Origin: Streptomyces sp. R44
GTDB taxonomy: Bacteria; Actinomycetota; Actinomycetes; Streptomycetales; Streptomycetaceae
DNA: 64,000 bases
Assembly: GCF_041053105.1 (NCBI RefSeq)
Contig: NZ_CP163444.1
Coordinates: 2,914,001-2,978,000, forward strand
Direction: 5' to 3'
The notes under the pieces were generated by a model. It worked only from the letters and a program-made list of their open reading frames with translations. It was not told the origin of the DNA and did not search any database. Shown here piece by piece: positions 57,219 to 64,000 of the stretch (its first letter is position 1; each line of letters starts with the position of its first letter). Position numbers and translations under genes: made by a program.

Positions 57219-58376
57219 ATGACCGAGAACGACCAGGGGAACGTGCCGAGCAGGCAGCGGAAGCGGTTCCCCGGCATCTCCTCGCGGGCCTATGAGCACC
57301 CGGCCGACCGCTCGGCCCTTGTGGCGCTGCGGAAGCTCAGCGGCTTCGACACGGCCTTCAAGGCGCTCAGCGGGCTGCTGCCGGAGCGCAGCCTTCGGCT
57401 CCTCTACCTCTCGGACTCCGTCCGGGTGAGCGACGCGCAGTTCAGCCACCTCAACGACATGCTGAGGGACGCCTGTTACATCCTGGACCTGGAGAAGGTC
57501 CCGCCGATGTACGTCACCCAGGACCCGAAGCCCAACGCGATGTGCATCGGTCTGGACGAGCCGATCATCGTGGTTACCACCGGTCTGGTGGAGCTCCTCG
57601 ACGAGGAGGAGATGCGGGCGGTCGTCGGCCACGAGGTCGGGCACGCGCTCTCCGGGCACGCCGTGTACCGCACGGTGCTGCTGTTCCTCACCAACCTCGC
57701 GCTGAAGATCGCGTGGATCCCGCTGGGGACGGTGGCGATCACGGCCATCGTGACCGCGCTGCGCGAGTGGTTCCGCAAGTCGGAGCTCTCCGCCGACCGG
57801 GCCGGCCTCCTCGTCGGCCAGGACGTACGGGCCTCGATGCGCGGTCTGATGAAGATCGCCGGCGGCAACCACCTGCACGAGATGAACGTGGACGCGTTCC
57901 TCGCCCAGGCCGACGAGTACGAGAAGTCCGGGGACCTGCGGGACTCGGTCCTGAAGATCCTCAACGTGCTGCCGCGCTCGCACCCCTTCACCACCGTCCG
58001 GGCGGCGGAGCTGAGGAAGTGGTCGGAGACCCGCGACTTCCAGCGGATCATGGACGGCCACTACCCGAAGCGCACGGAGGACAAGGACACCTCGGTCACG
58101 GACTCCTTCCGCGAGTCGGCCGGGCACTACGCCGACACGGTGCGTACCAGCAAGGATCCCCTGCTGAAGCTGGTCGGGGACATAGCCGGCGGCGCCGGTG
58201 ACCTGGCGGGCGACCTGGGCGGGCGGCTGCGCAACCGCTTCGGCGGCCAGGGCGGCCAGAAGGCGGACGGCGGCGTGAAGACGGACGGCGGCCCGGCCGG
58301 GGACGGCAAGGATTCCGGCGACGGGGCCGGGAAGCCGGCGGGCGACGGGACCGGGGACGGTCAGAGCGAGGGCTGA
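57219..58376 (+). CDS. M48-family membrane metalloprotease
   Basis: A 385-residue HtpX/Ste24-like zinc protease: HEVGHALSGH zinc motif, a nearby membrane segment (TVLLFLTNLALKIAWIPLG) and downstream ligand region KSELSADRAGLL (Glu). The C-terminal 60 residues are low-complexity Gly/Asp/Lys. ATG at 57219 has GGGGG upstream. The last 16 bp overlap the converging gene. Probably acts in membrane protein quality control. Confidence 0.9.
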   Translation: MTENDQGNVPSRQRKRFPGISSRAYEHPADRSALVALRKLSGFDTAFKALSGLLPERSLRLLYLSDSVRVSDAQFSHLNDMLRDACYILDLEKVPPMYVTQDPKPNAMCIGLDEPIIVVTTGLVELLDEEEMRAVVGHEVGHALSGHAVYRTVLLFLTNLALKIAWIPLGTVAITAIVTALREWFRKSELSADRAGLLVGQDVRASMRGLMKIAGGNHLHEMNVDAFLAQADEYEKSGDLRDSVLKILNVLPRSHPFTTVRAAELRKWSETRDFQRIMDGHYPKRTEDKDTSVTDSFRESAGHYADTVRTSKDPLLKLVGDIAGGAGDLAGDLGGRLRNRFGGQGGQKADGGVKTDGGPAGDGKDSGDGAGKPAGDGTGDGQSEG

Positions 58377-59443
58377 GCCCCCGGCGCCAGCGCTCCGCAC
58401 AGCGCGGGGGCGGCGGGCCGGGCCGTGGCGTACGGGTCGGTGACAGCTGGGCCGCCGCCCGCGTCGGAGGCCCGCGCTCCCGCCAGGAGCGGCTTCAGGG
58501 AGCCCGTGGTGTCGGCGCCGCACGCCTGCGGCCCGGCCTCCACGGTGCTGGTCAGGAGCTCGGCGCGGTGCATGCGCAGGTCCTCGCGGTCGAAGCGGAA
58601 GTGCACCACGCGGTGGACCGTGAAGAGGGACGCCGCGGCCACCGGACCCACGCCCTGGGAGGCCGGGCGGAGCGCGTAGGTGTACGTGTGGTCCGCGGTG
58701 ACGTCGAGGGTGTCGGGGCTCGTCTCCTCGAAGCGGAGGGTGCCCTGCACCCGGGCGGCGGGCTCCGCGAGGGCCACCTGCCGGGGGTCGAAGCGGACGA
58801 GCCAGGCCGCGAGGGCGTGCCGGCCGTCGTCGGCGGGGGACTCGACGCTCCGGTCGAACTGTTCCAGCAGGTCCGGGTCGAGCAGCAGGCGCGCGGGCCG
58901 GACGGTGGTCCCGGAGAGGACGTCGGGCTCCAGGGCGGAGGCCACCAGGTATTCCTTGGCGATGCTCAGGCCGGTGACGACCTGGCTCTCGGCGAAGTGG
59001 GACGTGCGCCCCGCGACGGGCAGGTTGATGCCGGCGGCGCCGGTGCGGTACTCGGCGGCCGGGCTGTGGGCGAAGAGCTGGGTGGGTGCGCCGCCCGGGA
59101 CGGGGCCCTGGGGGGCGAGCGGGACGACGGTGGTCCGCAGCGGCTCGGCCCGCTGGTCGACGGGGGGCTGGTACGGGTTGCGCACGCCGAGGTAGATGGC
59201 GGTGCCGAAGGCGAGGAGGATCAGCAGCACCAGCAGGACCGCCTGGCGGGAGCCGCTCCGGCTCTCCCAGGAGGAGCGGCTGCGGACGGCCTGGGCGTGC
59301 CCGCCCATCCGTTCCTGGGCCGAGAACTCCTGGAGGTGGGCAGCCCGGATGAACGCCTCGTCGAAGACGACGGATCGGTATTCGTCCTCACCGCCGGGGA
59401 GCCCCTCGGGTGTCCCCTCAGGCGGGTCGCCACGCCCTGCCAT
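58361..59443 (-). CDS. Membrane protein with VVFDE motif, larger paralog
   Basis: A 360-residue protein: N-terminal cytosolic segment with VVFDEAFIRAAHLQEFSAQERM (residues 25-46), one transmembrane helix (about 66-87), and a 270-residue extracytoplasmic domain with few Cys. The motif recurs in the next gene upstream. I know of no function. The final 16 bp overlap the M48 gene's 3' end on the other strand. Confidence 0.75.
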   Translation of the reverse strand: MAGRGDPPEGTPEGLPGGEDEYRSVVFDEAFIRAAHLQEFSAQERMGGHAQAVRSRSSWESRSGSRQAVLLVLLILLAFGTAIYLGVRNPYQPPVDQRAEPLRTTVVPLAPQGPVPGGAPTQLFAHSPAAEYRTGAAGINLPVAGRTSHFAESQVVTGLSIAKEYLVASALEPDVLSGTTVRPARLLLDPDLLEQFDRSVESPADDGRHALAAWLVRFDPRQVALAEPAARVQGTLRFEETSPDTLDVTADHTYTYALRPASQGVGPVAAASLFTVHRVVHFRFDREDLRMHRAELLTSTVEAGPQACGADTTGSLKPLLAGARASDAGGGPAVTDPYATARPAAPALCGALAPGAQPSL

Positions 59444-59542
59444 ACCTTCAGGGTAGGTCCGCCGGGGCTTCGGTAAACGCCCAGGTACACGACAAGTTCG
59501 GAAGAATTCCGCCGTCAGGGTGTGCCGAGGAGCGCGCTGCGC

Positions 59543-60139
59543 CTAACGGGGTGATGCCGACCGGGCCGCGCGGGCGGCGGCGGGGGCCTGGACGGAGGCG
59601 TGAGCGGGGGCCTGGACGGCCGGTGGGGCGGGGTTCGGGTTCGGTGTGTCGACGCCGGTGGTGGCCGGCGGCGGGACCTGGTCCTCGTGGTTGGCGGCCG
59701 CTCCGCGGTAGACGGCACTGAAGGCGAGGGCGACCATGCCGACGCCCATGACGAGGGCGAGGATCCAGGCGACGGGCCGGAGCCAGCGGGCGCGGCCCCG
59801 GTAGGGGCGCAGGGCGCCGCCGTGGCGGCCGTAGGGGCTGGCGTCGTCGCCGATGTCATCGGGCTCGTAGGTGAGGCCGAGGGGATCGTGGCCGTCCTCG
59901 TACGGGTCGTCCTCGACGGATCCGCCGCCGGCGCGGGCGCGGGCGGCCTCGGCCTCGGCACGGGCCTGGGCGGCGGCGAGGAGCCGCTCGACCGCGGTGG
60001 GCTCGTGGATGGTGGCGGCCCTGACGAAGTCCTCGTCGAAGACCACGTCGGCGTGGACCTCGTCGGCGCCTCCGCGGTCGACAGAGTCCTCGGGGTCCCC
60101 GCCGTCCTGGAACGGCCTGCCCCCCACGTCGTCCGGCAC
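59543..60139 (-). CDS. Membrane protein with VVFDE motif, smaller paralog
   Basis: A 198-residue protein: acidic N-terminus with VVFDEDFVRAATIHEPTAVERL (32-53), a helical Ala/Arg/Glu stretch, one transmembrane helix (about 118-143) and a short Pro/Ala tail outside. It shares the N-terminal motif and membrane topology with the downstream neighbour but lacks its large outer domain. Confidence 0.75.
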   Translation of the reverse strand: MPDDVGGRPFQDGGDPEDSVDRGGADEVHADVVFDEDFVRAATIHEPTAVERLLAAAQARAEAEAARARAGGGSVEDDPYEDGHDPLGLTYEPDDIGDDASPYGRHGGALRPYRGRARWLRPVAWILALVMGVGMVALAFSAVYRGAAANHEDQVPPPATTGVDTPNPNPAPPAVQAPAHASVQAPAAARAARSASPR

Positions 60140-60226
60140 GGATTCAGAGTAGACCCGGAAGGTGGTTTTGGGCAGGGAGAGTGCGAAGCCTCCCTGCCCG
60201 TCCCTCCCCGTACCGATAAGGAGGTG

Positions 60227-61510
60227 TTACCGCACGTGACCGTCACCGGTGACGATGTACTTGGTCGAGGTCAGCTCGGGAAGGCCCATGGGGCCGCGGG
60301 CGTGGAGCTTCTGGGTGGAGATGCCGATCTCGGCGCCGAAGCCGAACTGGCCGCCGTCCGTGAACCGGGTGGAGGCGTTCACGGCGACCGTGGTGGAGTC
60401 GACCAGCTGGGTGAAGCGGCGGGCCGCGGCCTGCGAGGTGGTGACGATCGCCTCGGTGTGGCCGGAGGACCACATCCGGATGTGCTCGACGGCCTTGTCG
60501 AGGGAGTCGACGACGGCGGCGGCGATGTCGTACGAGAGGTACTCGGTCTCCCAGTCCTCGGGGGTGGCCGGGACGACGGTGGCCTTGGAGCCCTCGGCGA
60601 GGGCGAGGACCCGCTCGTCGGCGTGGACGGTGACGCCGGCCTCGGCCAGGGCGGCGAGGGCCTTGGGCAGGAAGGCCTCGGCGACGTCCCGGTGGACGAG
60701 GAGGGTCTCGGCGGAGTTGCAGACGCTGACCCGCTGGGCCTTGGAGTTGATCAGGATGTCGACGGCCATGTCGAGGTCGGTCTGGGCGTCGACGTAGACG
60801 TGGCAGTTGCCGGTGCCGGTCTCGATGACCGGGACGGTGGACTCCTCGACGACGGTCTTGATCAGGGAGGCGCCGCCGCGCGGGATGAGGACGTCGACCA
60901 GGCCGCGGGCGCGCATCAGCTCGCGGACCGATTCGCGGGACTCGCCGGGGACGAGCTGGATCGCGTCGGCGGGCAGTCCGGCGCCGCCGACGGCGTCGCG
61001 CAGGACGGTCACGAGGGCGGTGTTGGAGGCGTAGGCGGAGGAGGAGCCGCGGAGCAGGACGGCGTTGCCGGACTTCAGGCAGAGCGCGGCGGCGTCGACG
61101 GTGACGTTGGGCCGGGCCTCGTAGATGATGCCGACGACGCCGAGGGGGACGCGGACCTGGCGCAGGTCGATGCCGTTGGGGAGGGTCGAGCCGCGGACGA
61201 CCTCGCCGACGGGGTCGGGCAGCGCGGCGACGTCGCGGACGTCGGCGGCGATGGCCCGGACGCGCTCCGGGGTGAGGGTCAGACGGTCGATGATGGCCTC
61301 GCTGGTCCCGGCTTCGCGGGCCTTGGCGATGTCCACGGCGTTGGCTTCGACGATCTCGGCGGTACGGACTTCCAGGGCGTCCGCGATCGCGAGGAGCGCG
61401 TCGTCCTTGGCCGCGCGCGGGAGTGGCGCGATTTCGGCGGCGGCGCCACGGGCCCGGTAGGCGGCCCGGGTGACCGGGGAGAGGTTGTCGAGGGGCGTGA
61501 GCGAGGTCAT
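60227..61510 (-). CDS. proA: Gamma-glutamyl phosphate reductase
   Basis: A 427-residue NADPH-dependent enzyme of proline synthesis, reducing gamma-glutamyl phosphate to the semialdehyde. Catalytic Cys in [13 protein letters not shown]; nucleotide-binding region [21 protein letters not shown] at 61510. Separated from proB by a small gene. Confidence 0.97.
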   Translation of the reverse strand: MTSLTPLDNLSPVTRAAYRARGAAAEIAPLPRAAKDDALLAIADALEVRTAEIVEANAVDIAKAREAGTSEAIIDRLTLTPERVRAIAADVRDVAALPDPVGEVVRGSTLPNGIDLRQVRVPLGVVGIIYEARPNVTVDAAALCLKSGNAVLLRGSSSAYASNTALVTVLRDAVGGAGLPADAIQLVPGESRESVRELMRARGLVDVLIPRGGASLIKTVVEESTVPVIETGTGNCHVYVDAQTDLDMAVDILINSKAQRVSVCNSAETLLVHRDVAEAFLPKALAALAEAGVTVHADERVLALAEGSKATVVPATPEDWETEYLSYDIAAAVVDSLDKAVEHIRMWSSGHTEAIVTTSQAAARRFTQLVDSTTVAVNASTRFTDGGQFGFGAEIGISTQKLHARGPMGLPELTSTKYIVTGDGHVR

Positions 61511-61613
61511 GTCCGCAGGGTACTGGCACCCCTGCGGACATCCCTCACGTATCCCGCACTCCGAGACGTACCTCCGTCGGCACGAGACGGTCGTCCGTCC
61601 GTACGTGCGCCCG

Positions 61614-61955
61614 TCAGTAGGGGTGGACGCCGACCGGTGCGGCGGGTGGCGGGCCGTAGCCCTCCGCGATCCGCTGGTGGTAGGTCTCGCGGTCGATGAC
61701 CTCCAGGCCCACGATCTCCCAGGGCGGCAGCTTGGCGGTCTGCCGGTGCTCTCCCCACAGCCGCAGGGCGACGGCCGCCGCGTCGTGCAGGTCGCGGGCC
61801 TCCTCCCAGTACCGGATCTCGGCGTGGTCGTTGGCATAGCGGCTGGTCAGCAGGAAGGGGTGGTCATGGGCCAGTTGTTCGAGCCCGCGCCGCACCTCCT
61901 TCAGCGGTGACTCCACGCCCGACACACTGAGGGTGATGTGCCAGAGTTTGGACAC
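61614..61955 (-). CDS. Conserved protein between proB and proA
   Basis: A 113-residue protein starting at GTG with GAGGAA upstream: [59 protein letters not shown]. The spacing of Glu, Arg and Trp is consistent with a small alpha/beta protein; no known name. Retained between the two proline genes. Confidence 0.75.
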   Translation of the reverse strand: MSKLWHITLSVSGVESPLKEVRRGLEQLAHDHPFLLTSRYANDHAEIRYWEEARDLHDAAAVALRLWGEHRQTAKLPPWEIVGLEVIDRETYHQRIAEGYGPPPAAPVGVHPY

Positions 61956-62265
61956 CGGCCGTTCCTCACGTGTCTCGGTGGTGGTCTCGGTCTTGCTGTC
62001 CGTGGACCTGTCTGACCTGTCCCGTGCCTCGTCGAAGTCGGCTCCGGCCTCGACACTGGTCAGGGCGCGTTCGGCAGTCCCGCGGGGCGGTGCCCCTGGG
62101 CGCGCTCGTCTCACCGGCGGCCTCCTGTGTGATGCGTGTGGTGCTGTACCCCGCCTTGTCTTACCCCCGAGACAAAGTTGACCAGCCCGAGGCGGCACAT
62201 GGGGCGGTTTTGGTAAACGTCCCTTCCGGATGGCCAGACTTTCAGCCGTTTCGGCGTCGGCCGAA
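61956..62265. other. Noncoding region between proB and the small conserved gene
   Basis: 310 bp without a convincing gene. It contains the dyad TTGTCT-N8-AGACAA (62156-62175) and a small hairpin TTCGGC-GTCG-GCCGAA (62250-62265) touching the proB stop. The first may be an operator for the downstream gene, the second a weak terminator. Confidence 0.5.
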
Positions 62266-63369
62266 TCAGCGGATGACGACCAGGTCGTCGCGGTGGACGA
62301 CCTCGCGCTCGTACTCGGGTCCGAGGTCCTTGGCGAGCTCATGGGTGGAGCGGCCGAGCATCCGGGGCAGCTCCTTGGCGTCGAAGTTGACGAGGCCGCG
62401 GGCGACGGCCCGGCCGGAGGCGTCGCGGAGCTCGACGGGGTCGCCGGCCACGAAGTCGCCCTCGACGGCCGCGACACCGGCCGCGAGCAGGGACTTCTTG
62501 CCCTCGACGACGGCCCGTACGGCTCCGTCGTCGAGGCTGAGGGAGCCCTGCGGGGTGGAGGCGTGGGCGAGCCAGAGCAGCCGGTCGGCGGAGCGGCGGC
62601 CGGTGCGGTGGAAGTAGGTGCCGGTGTCCCGGCCGGCGAGGGCGTCGGCGGCGCGGCTCGCGGAGGTGAGGACGACGGGGATGCCGGCGGCGGCGGCGAT
62701 CCGGGCCGCCTCGACCTTGGTGACCATGCCGCCGGTGCCGACGCCCGCCTTGCCGGCCGAGCCGATCTCCACGTGGGCGATGTCGGCGGGGCCGCTGACC
62801 TGGGCGATCCTCGACGTGCCCGGCTTGGACGGGTCGCCGTCGTACAGCCCGTCGACGTCGGAGAGCAGCACGAGCAGGTCGGCGCGGACGAGGTGGGCGA
62901 CGAGGGCGGCGAGCCGGTCGTTGTCGCCGAAGCGGATCTCGTCGGTGGCGACGGTGTCGTTCTCGTTGACCACGGGCAGCGCGCCCATGGCGAGGAGCTG
63001 GTCCAGGGTGCGGTACGCGTTGCGGTAGTGGGCGCGCCGGCTGGTGTCGTCGGTGGTGAGGAGGACCTGGCCGACGCGGACGCCGTAGCGGGCGAAGGAG
63101 GCGGTGTAGCGGGCGACGAGGAGGCCCTGGCCGACGCTGGCGGCGGCCTGCTGCCGGGCGAGGTCCTTGGGGCGGCGGGTGAGGCCGAGCGGGGCTAGTC
63201 CGGCGGCGATGGCGCCGGAGGAGACGAGGACGATCTCCTTCTCGCCGCCGCTGCGGACATTGGCGAGGACGTCGACGAGGGCGTCGACGCGGTCGGCGTC
63301 CAGGCCTCCGGAGGCGGTGGTGAGCGAGGACGAGCCGACCTTGACGACGATCCTGCGGGCCTCCGTCAC
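62266..63369 (-). CDS. proB: Glutamate 5-kinase
   Basis: A 367-residue enzyme, first step of proline synthesis. Amino acid kinase motifs VVKVGSSSLTT, VSSGAIAAG, NENDTVATDE and GTGGMVTKV; C-terminal PUA domain (DDGAVRAVVEGKKSLLAAGV). The GTG at 63369 follows GCGAGG; longer in-frame GTGs reach 63441. Confidence 0.97.
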   Translation of the reverse strand: MTEARRIVVKVGSSSLTTASGGLDADRVDALVDVLANVRSGGEKEIVLVSSGAIAAGLAPLGLTRRPKDLARQQAAASVGQGLLVARYTASFARYGVRVGQVLLTTDDTSRRAHYRNAYRTLDQLLAMGALPVVNENDTVATDEIRFGDNDRLAALVAHLVRADLLVLLSDVDGLYDGDPSKPGTSRIAQVSGPADIAHVEIGSAGKAGVGTGGMVTKVEAARIAAAAGIPVVLTSASRAADALAGRDTGTYFHRTGRRSADRLLWLAHASTPQGSLSLDDGAVRAVVEGKKSLLAAGVAAVEGDFVAGDPVELRDASGRAVARGLVNFDAKELPRMLGRSTHELAKDLGPEYEREVVHRDDLVVIR

Positions 63370-63489
63370 GTACTGCCTCGCCACGTCCGTCTGTCCCGTC
63401 ACGTGTCCCGTCACCTGCGTCGCCACCTGCGTCGTCCTCACTCGGCTGTCCCACGCGCCGCGCGCTCCCCGCCGCGGCTGCCAGGCAAT

Positions 63490-63951
63490 CTACGCGAGCC
63501 GGGAGGGCTGTCGCTCGTCCGTTTCGCTCCCTGGACCCGAGCCGGGCGCCTCGGCGGAGCGGGGCACCAGGATCCGCTGGGAGATCAGGTAGGTGAACGG
63601 GATGGCGACGACGGCCGCGACGAGTGGCGCGATCCTGTCGTCCATTCCGGCCCAGGTGACGAGGGCGTAGAGACCGACGCTCTGCACCAGGTAGTTGGTG
63701 ACGTTGGTGAGCGGGAAGAGGGCGAACTTCTTCCACGTCGGCCGGGTGCGGTAGGTGAAGTAGGTGTTGAGGAAGAACGAGCCGATCATGCTCAGGACGA
63801 AGGCGAGGGAGTACGCGGCGAAGTACGGCATCCACGGGTGCAGGAGCAGGTAGCAGCCGAAGAAGGTGCCGGTGTTGACGCCGCCGACGAGACCGAACCT
63901 GAAGATCTCGGCCAGCCGTGCCCGCCCCGCGGTGGGCGAGCCGGCTCCCAT
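63490..63951 (-). CDS. GtrA-like membrane protein
   Basis: A 153-residue four-helix membrane protein, GLVGGVNTGTFFGCYLLL, SFFLNTYFTYRTR and AIPFTYLISQRILV, typical of GtrA/DPMS-like flippase components that move polyprenyl-phospho-sugars. Its ATG overlaps the previous gene's stop by one base (TGATG), so it is coupled to it. Confidence 0.88.
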   Translation of the reverse strand: MGAGSPTAGRARLAEIFRFGLVGGVNTGTFFGCYLLLHPWMPYFAAYSLAFVLSMIGSFFLNTYFTYRTRPTWKKFALFPLTNVTNYLVQSVGLYALVTWAGMDDRIAPLVAAVVAIPFTYLISQRILVPRSAEAPGSGPGSETDERQPSRLA

Positions 63952-64000
63952 CAGCGCTCTCCGTCGGTGGCCGAGATGCGGATCCGCTCGGCGGCGAGCT
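63951..64000 (-). CDS. 3' end of an unidentified gene
   Basis: The last 15 codons plus stop, LAAERIRISATDGER, of a gene that runs past the window edge. Too short to identify; coupling to a GtrA-like gene makes a glycosyltransferase a reasonable guess. Confidence 0.55.
   Translation of the reverse strand, partial: LAAERIRISATDGER

Noticed and set aside
63369..63441. Longer N-terminus of glutamate 5-kinase
   Set aside because: The extra 24 codons are a GTGACG/GTGGCG-rich repetitive stretch with no ribosome site; the GTG at 63369 has one and gives the usual protein length.

Overview
The window is about 64 kb of very GC-rich chromosome from an actinomycete, almost certainly a Streptomyces or close relative. 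The evidence is strong G/C bias at third codon positions, frequent GTG starts, many 4-bp ATGA/GTGA overlaps between co-directional genes, a hrcA-dnaJ pair under a CIRCE element, and a conserved housekeeping order. The conserved blocks are phoH-ybeY-corC-(mmcQ)-(cytidine-deaminase-like)-era; hrcA-dnaJ-(nitronate monooxygenase)-rsmE; hemW-fadD-lepA/rpsT-holA-comEC-comEA-degV-leuS; and rsfS-LCP-nadD followed by proA-proB. Both ends cut genes: the M4 protease lacks its 5' part and the last gene keeps only 16 codons.

Layout. 1-2.4 kb: an M4 (thermolysin-type) protease, its emfourin-type inhibitor, and a TerD-family protein. 2.4-12.8 kb: the era/phoH block, interrupted by a three-gene secreted/surface cassette (WxL-like protein, DUF916/WxLIP-like membrane protein, small related secreted protein) and by a divergent XRE regulator/MFS exporter pair. 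12.8-18.9 kb: PfkB kinase, MFS protein, ricin-like lectin, adenine/adenosine deaminase, RNase Z, HIT protein. 19-23.7 kb: TPR membrane protein with an AAA+ ATPase, rsmE, nitronate monooxygenase. 23.7-28.3 kb: dnaJ-hrcA, a metallo-beta-lactamase-fold protein, a DUF3097 protein and a secreted peptidoglycan-binding protein. 28.4-35.5 kb: hemW, fadD, lepA, rpsT, holA. 35.6-39.6 kb: YceI protein, arylamine N-acetyltransferase, MFS exporter and ArsR-type regulator. 39.7-45.1 kb: comEC, comEA, degV and a membrane coiled-coil protein. 45.2-48.6 kb: leuS with an upstream leucine leader-peptide attenuator, then two tRNA-Ala genes. 48.7-52.8 kb: GT87 glycosyltransferase, tiny zinc-ribbon proteins, a second MFS/XRE pair and a third identical tRNA-Ala. 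52.9-64 kb: histidine phosphatase (apparent CTG start), rsfS, LCP protein, nadD, small membrane proteins, an M48 protease, two proteins sharing a VVFDE motif, proA, proB and a GtrA-like protein.

The most notable signals are: (i) a complete-looking leucine attenuator before leuS: a probably leaderless 12-codon peptide with three consecutive Leu codons, a long base-paired leader and a terminator with a U-run; (ii) a WxL/WxLIP-like surface cassette in an actinomycete; (iii) a histidine phosphatase whose catalytic RHG motif is reachable only from a CTG codon overlapping the rsfS stop; (iv) 3'-end duplications behind dnaJ (53 bp, perfect) and degV (23-bp tandem units); (v) a cytidine-deaminase fold that has lost its catalytic Cys and Glu; (vi) paired VVFDE-motif membrane proteins. 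I see no CRISPR array, insertion sequence, integrase, rRNA operon or secondary-metabolite gene cluster.
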